A DNA stretch of 64,000 bases, taken from the NCBI GenBank assembly GCA_903813345.2, contig CAIIXF020000007.1, positions 11,785,730 through 11,849,729 of the forward strand, given 5' to 3'. Below are positions 60,901 to 64,000 of the stretch, one piece after another. Each line of letters begins with the position of its first letter. Position 1 is the first letter of the stretch. Below the pieces are notes generated by a model that made no database searches, had not been told where the DNA came from, and saw only the letters and a list, made by a program, of their open reading frames with translations. The DNA comes from Owenia fusiformis. Taxonomy: Eukaryota; Annelida; Polychaeta; Sabellida; Oweniidae. The position numbers were made by a program, and so were the translations under genes.

Positions 60901-63321
60901 CATTTAGGATACAGTTTTCCTCCGAATCACATTCCTCATAAATTTTAACTAAAAAAACAATGAACGATGTTACTTCAAATGGTTGCCAATGGGAGAAGCC
61001 AAACATGTTTCAGGCAAGGCAACAGCCTAACCAAGATTTTACTGAAAATACTTATTTATGCAGACATTTTTCAACAAAAACTGTGAAAATGAAGTGTAAA
61101 GAAAATTGTATTCCTTCTTTACCCTTTGTATCGCTCATTTACATTTATCTTGACTACGCCCCTGTTAGCTGTAATATCTGGTCCATTCTACGGAGTTCAG
61201 TTCCACCCTATGCAGACAGAGCCTGTGGGAAATATTGGGTGCTGCGCAAATGAGCGGAGGGTGCGGAGCTAACGGTCATTTTTGAATTTAAAATTGGGAT
61301 ATTTCTGAAACTAATAATATACCAAGATATGTGTATTTGACACCAAATATCAATAAAATTGTGAAAATAGTAGTGCAATTCATTTTATAGCGACGCAGTA
61401 TGCCTTAAACATTTCCCAGACCTATATATTTTGAGACTATCCTTTTAATTCTGCGTCCCCAGCATTCATAAAAAATGGTGTTCAAGATACACTACCCATG
61501 CAAATTATTTTTGCATCTTGGAAGCCAGGCAGTATCTGTGTGATTTTATAAAAATTCGGAAATGTTCTTCAGATATGAGCCCCCTCTAAATATTGGGTGC
61601 GGAGGTACGTTTATGGAGCTCCTCCGCACCCAATATTTAGAGGGGGCTCATATCTGAAAAACATTTCCGAATTTTTATAAAATCACACAGATACTGCCTG
61701 GCTTCCAAGATGCAAAAATAATTTGTATAGATAGTGTACCTTGAACACCATTTTTTTATGAATGCTGGGGACTCAGTATTAAAAGGATAATTTCAAAATA
61801 TATAGGTCTGGGAAAGGTTTAAGGCACACTGCGTCGCTATAGAATGAATTGCGCTACTATTTTCACAATTGTATTGATATTTGGTGTCAAATACACATAT
61901 CTTGGTATATTTGAAGTCCCAAAATGTCTTAGTTTCAGAAATATCCCAAATTTAAATTCAAAAATGACCGTTAGCTCCGCACCCTCCGCTCATTTGCTCC
62001 GCACCCAATATTTCCCACAGGCTCTGTTTGCATAGGGTGAGTTCATTACAATGCGTAATCAAATCTTGAAAATACATTACCCCCAAAAGACGAAACTATT
62101 CGTACGTACCTATAGGTGGGCAGGAAACCTGGGTATTGTTCACTAAAACAAGATTTAGACATTGTAATTAGTTAAACATTTAGTTTGAAATAATACAAAT
62201 AGTACTAAGTACACTATAATTACTTTTTTTTCTTTTTTCATTCATTTTATACTATCCTAAGAATGTAATATGATTATTGATTACAGAGAACAGTCCACAC
62301 AGCAACAAATTACGAGAAATTATAAGATATAAAGCTAATTCAGAATGCAAAATAAAAAAGTATAGGGTCAAACTAAAATGTAAGACCCTGTTATGAAAAA
62401 ATTAAAACCAAATGAACAAAAAATCCTAAAATTATAAAGTACTAAACTGTACCTATGCCACGCGAAATTAAAATATAATATTTATAAAGATTGAAACAAG
62501 TAATAAAAAGAAACAAGAAATAAGTAAATAACTTAAAATAAATGACACACAAATAAACAAATAAATTAACTTTTTCTATTTCTACTTGATAAAACTAACC
62601 AATAGGTTTACTGAGATATTCTAAAATTGAAGGATTAAAATTGATTTATATTTGAACCATCTAACAGGCAGATCGGATCGGATTGGCTGTTAGATGTTGT
62701 CCTACTCTATCCTTAATTCTTCATATGGAAGAAAAATAGAAATGGATTCGGAATATTCTTTGTCTGGTAATTTTAGATCATATGAACATAATCCAGCCTG
62801 TAATCACTATTTGTAATAAAAAACAAATACTTTTGGACTTGATATGTATGAATTTTTTTATGTATGAATATTAGGTCTTGCCAACATTGAATAAGCCTTC
62901 TCAATGCAACTTTCATATGATGAAGACAGCATAATGACCAAACAAAGAATGAATCTTAGAAATACACTTTTACTTCATAAGTCATGAGACGGATTTACAA
63001 TTATATGATAAATTATCCCACAGATGCAAGGGACTCAGGGACTGGTGGCTCCAGCGTAATACTTCCCAGTTTCGAAAGTATAACATATCTTAGCGATTAA
63101 AACAGTTGACTATTACACTTTAATCTTGCTTGTTGAAGAGCAGATATGTTTTTAAATGATATCAATTTTCAACTACAAAATTTCGGAATTGATTGTGAGG
63201 TGATTTTTGGAGCCACCATACCCCCATATTTATCATAATAATTAATTAAAATAGAAAAATGTTGAAGCTAAACTGTCAATAATCTATGAATTGCTTCATT
63301 TACCTACAACAACATTAGAAC
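51762..63321 (-). CDS. Gene C: transmembrane mucin, 5' end outside window (8 exons seen)
   Basis: Exons in coding order: 63321-63304 (micro-exon), 62142-62110, 60948-60811, 60377-60178, 60028-59893, 59612-56001, 52666-52579, 51945-51762. Phases close over 1,468 codons plus stop. Linker, cysteine-rich modules and transmembrane exon match genes A and B. The mucin exon is entirely different, a Ser-rich 25-aa repeat. No SEA or EGF exon is seen before the membrane. The signal peptide and the exon 2 and 3 equivalents are not in view; they may lie beyond base 64000 or be lost. The tail exon has no PRFxEPIAMVNT and is the least certain part. Confidence 0.75.
51946..52578. other. Probable last intron of gene C
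   Basis: No conserved coding segment was seen, and in particular no copy of the tail motif found in A and B. The plus-strand frame at 52220-52444 has no recognisable domain. Confidence 0.4.
52579..52666 (-). CDS. Gene C transmembrane exon
   Basis: DGSLLPVAFAGVLALTAVAL, then IGASIIHKKR. DGSLLP matches gene A; 88 nt, phase 1 to 2. Confidence 0.85.
53090..55821. mobile_element. 2.7-kb element with ~360-bp inverted ends and minisatellite core
   Basis: Left arm (about 53090-53445) and right arm (about 55455-55821) are inverted copies starting AATCGTTTT...GGATTACAATGTTTT and including TACCCCCCTGATAAAATATA. Between them is a long G/C-rich minisatellite. It inserted into an older Harbinger-like element in the intron before the gene C transmembrane exon. 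Superfamily and target duplication are unresolved. Confidence 0.75.
53700..55160. repeat. ~30-bp minisatellite core (TATAGCTTCTGGGGGCC)
   Basis: About 1.4 kb of degenerate units built on TATAGCTTCTGGGGGCCACT and GGGGCCCCTG. A longer block recurs about 540 bp apart (the GGCGGCTACTTGGGGCC version near 54185 and 54707). Open frames over it repeat Gly/Pro-rich nonsense and are not genes. Confidence 0.85.
56001..59612 (-). CDS. Gene C mucin-repeat exon (3.6 kb)
   Basis: One exon, phase 1-1, starting VSANGGSCPKPEVSS and ending NKVQFLT. It has about 39 units of 25 aa, SVTPSSVSDSLSM plus TVTPSASDSQSL, then a shorter, less regular Ser/Pro/Thr tail. Serine makes up nearly half the residues, unlike A (Thr) and B (mixed). 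It is a heavily O-glycosylatable stalk in principle. Confidence 0.85.
56480..59440 (-). repeat. 75-bp coding minisatellite with 1,800-bp higher-order repeat
   Basis: About 39 units of 75 bp. Bases 57121-57388 are identical, as far as I can read, to 58921-59188, exactly 1,800 bp (24 units) apart, showing a recent large block duplication. Confidence 0.85.
59893..60028 (-). CDS. Gene C EB/EGF-like module, second part
   Basis: VCQEKEQECKDGTCQC, KDGYRPATDEENSLSPFVN, VENDYDP. Homologous to exon 7 of A and B; acceptor ACAACTAG, donor GTAAGA. Confidence 0.8.
60178..60377 (-). CDS. Gene C EB/EGF-like module
   Basis: STIGGSCNDTIMCPGGRTVC, SICECQQGYIQVDDTRC, YTWSLLGEDCKETG; 200 nt, phase 1 to 0, same as gene A. 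Confidence 0.85.
60811..60948 (-). CDS. Gene C cysteine-rich module
   Basis: KIYEECDSEENCILNAAC, KARGCDGNICIC; 138 nt, phase 1-1, as in A and B. Confidence 0.85.
61204..62039. mobile_element. 836-bp near-perfect palindrome (foldback element)
   Basis: Two arms of about 410 bp are almost exact reverse complements around a short centre near 61615. Ends read CACCCTATGCAGACAGAGCC and its inverse, and AGTTC flanks both sides (61199-61203, 62040-62044), a five-base target duplication. No protein is encoded. It lies in a gene C intron. Superfamily unknown. Confidence 0.8.
62110..62142 (-). CDS. Gene C linker exon (33 nt)
   Basis: NNTQVSCPPI, phase 1-1; three codons shorter than in A and B, having lost part of the proline run. 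Confidence 0.7.
62143..63303. other. Gene C intron, no further exon seen
   Basis: AT-rich. I looked for the 330-nt double-module exon that precedes the linker in A and B and did not find it here. Confidence 0.45.
63304..63321 (-). CDS. Gene C possible 18-nt micro-exon
   Basis: Bounded by TTATTGCAG and GTAAATG, phase 1-1, coding for SNVVV between split codons. The frame fits the next exon, but a segment this short can arise by chance. Confidence 0.35.
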   Translation of the reverse strand, partial: VLMLL

Positions 63322-64000
63322 CTGCAATAAATAAATTAAAATACACATAGTTTGGTATTAACTTTATTTTAATATCAATTTAATGCATCTGGATTTAAGC
63401 AAATTGAAATCATGAAATTGATAAGGGTTATGGACCTTGGTTACTGAATCTTCAGTGGCGTAGCCAGGATTTGGTGACCAGGGGTTCACTTTTTATATTA
63501 TCCACAAAGCTCCACCCCTTCATTGGGGTATTTTTGTAATTTTCCTACATACAATTTACACCCCTTCCAAAAGTGTGTCAACCGTTAACTCCCCCATGGA
63601 GTATTTAAGCCTCCTTATGTTTGAATTATTATTCGTATAATATGTACAGCGTAAAGGAAAAACCTGTTTTAGTGCTGGAAAAAATAAATTGACATCATGT
63701 CCGATACCTCCATTTTGTTTTGGCAAGATACAATTGAAGTTGAAAAAGTTAGAAAATTTGATTTCTATGTTAAAATAATGGTGAATCTTTTACTGAAATC
63801 TGAAGGCAAGATCATGATTTTAATATTACATTTGTTTAATGAAATTCAAATCAAGAGTTAACATCATTCTGATACTCAGACCATCTCTGCTATGCACAAG
63901 AATAGAAGGAAACTGAGAGAAGGCTGTGATATCTCACGATGAGTTAACATATATTAAGCTAAGTTTAAGGGCAAATCTTAACACATCTTCAAGGAACATA
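63322..64000. other. Probable further gene C intron or upstream sequence
   Basis: No signal-peptide exon or cysteine-rich exon is visible; gene C continues beyond the window or starts in sequence not recognised here. Confidence 0.35.

Overview
The window is nuclear DNA from an animal, most likely a lophotrochozoan invertebrate such as a mollusc. It is AT-rich, genes are split by GT-AG introns of about 0.1 to 4 kb, AATAAA signals are present, and the non-coding space is packed with small inverted-repeat transposons and minisatellites. The phylum is inferred only from overall character. No rRNA, tRNA, CRISPR or bacterial-type feature was seen.

Layout. Bases 1-13,300 are mostly gene-poor: a (GGAC)n-tailed repeat family, a 25-bp minisatellite, a ~145-bp satellite, and a 1.6-kb element with 72-bp terminal inverted repeats. 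Two small plus-strand genes follow: a predicted 65-aa single-pass membrane protein (13,327-14,592), and an intronless LAMTOR5 (Ragulator subunit) open frame at 14,678-14,944.

The rest, 17,230 to past 63,321, is a head-to-tail minus-strand cluster of three paralogous genes, called A, B and C here, for large mucin-like membrane proteins. Their shared plan is: signal peptide, several six-cysteine EB/EGF-like modules, a linker exon (NNT...CP), one giant Ser/Thr-rich repeat exon, a transmembrane exon and a short tail. I rebuilt the exons by hand. All junction phases close: A = 13 coding exons, 1,721 aa; B = 10 exons, 1,040 aa; C = 8 exons in view, 1,468 aa, with its 5' end beyond the window.

The cysteine-rich exons, the transmembrane exon and the splice phases are conserved across the three genes, but the mucin exons share no repeat: a 12-aa Thr/Asp/Ala/Val unit in A, 10-aa and 8-aa Ser/Thr/Pro/Glu units in B, and a 25-aa Ser-rich unit in C. 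Only A carries a SEA domain, with a G-SVVV self-cleavage motif, and a calcium-binding EGF. A and B share the tail motif PRF[ED]EPIAMVNT; C has a different, less certain tail. The cluster looks like a fast-evolving family of surface mucins, possibly mucosal or immune receptors; that role is inference.

Introns and intergenic spaces hold many miniature transposons: Harbinger-like (TTA/TAA target duplications), piggyBac-like (TTAA), Tc1/mariner-like (TA), an 836-bp near-perfect palindrome, and a 4-kb intronic satellite.
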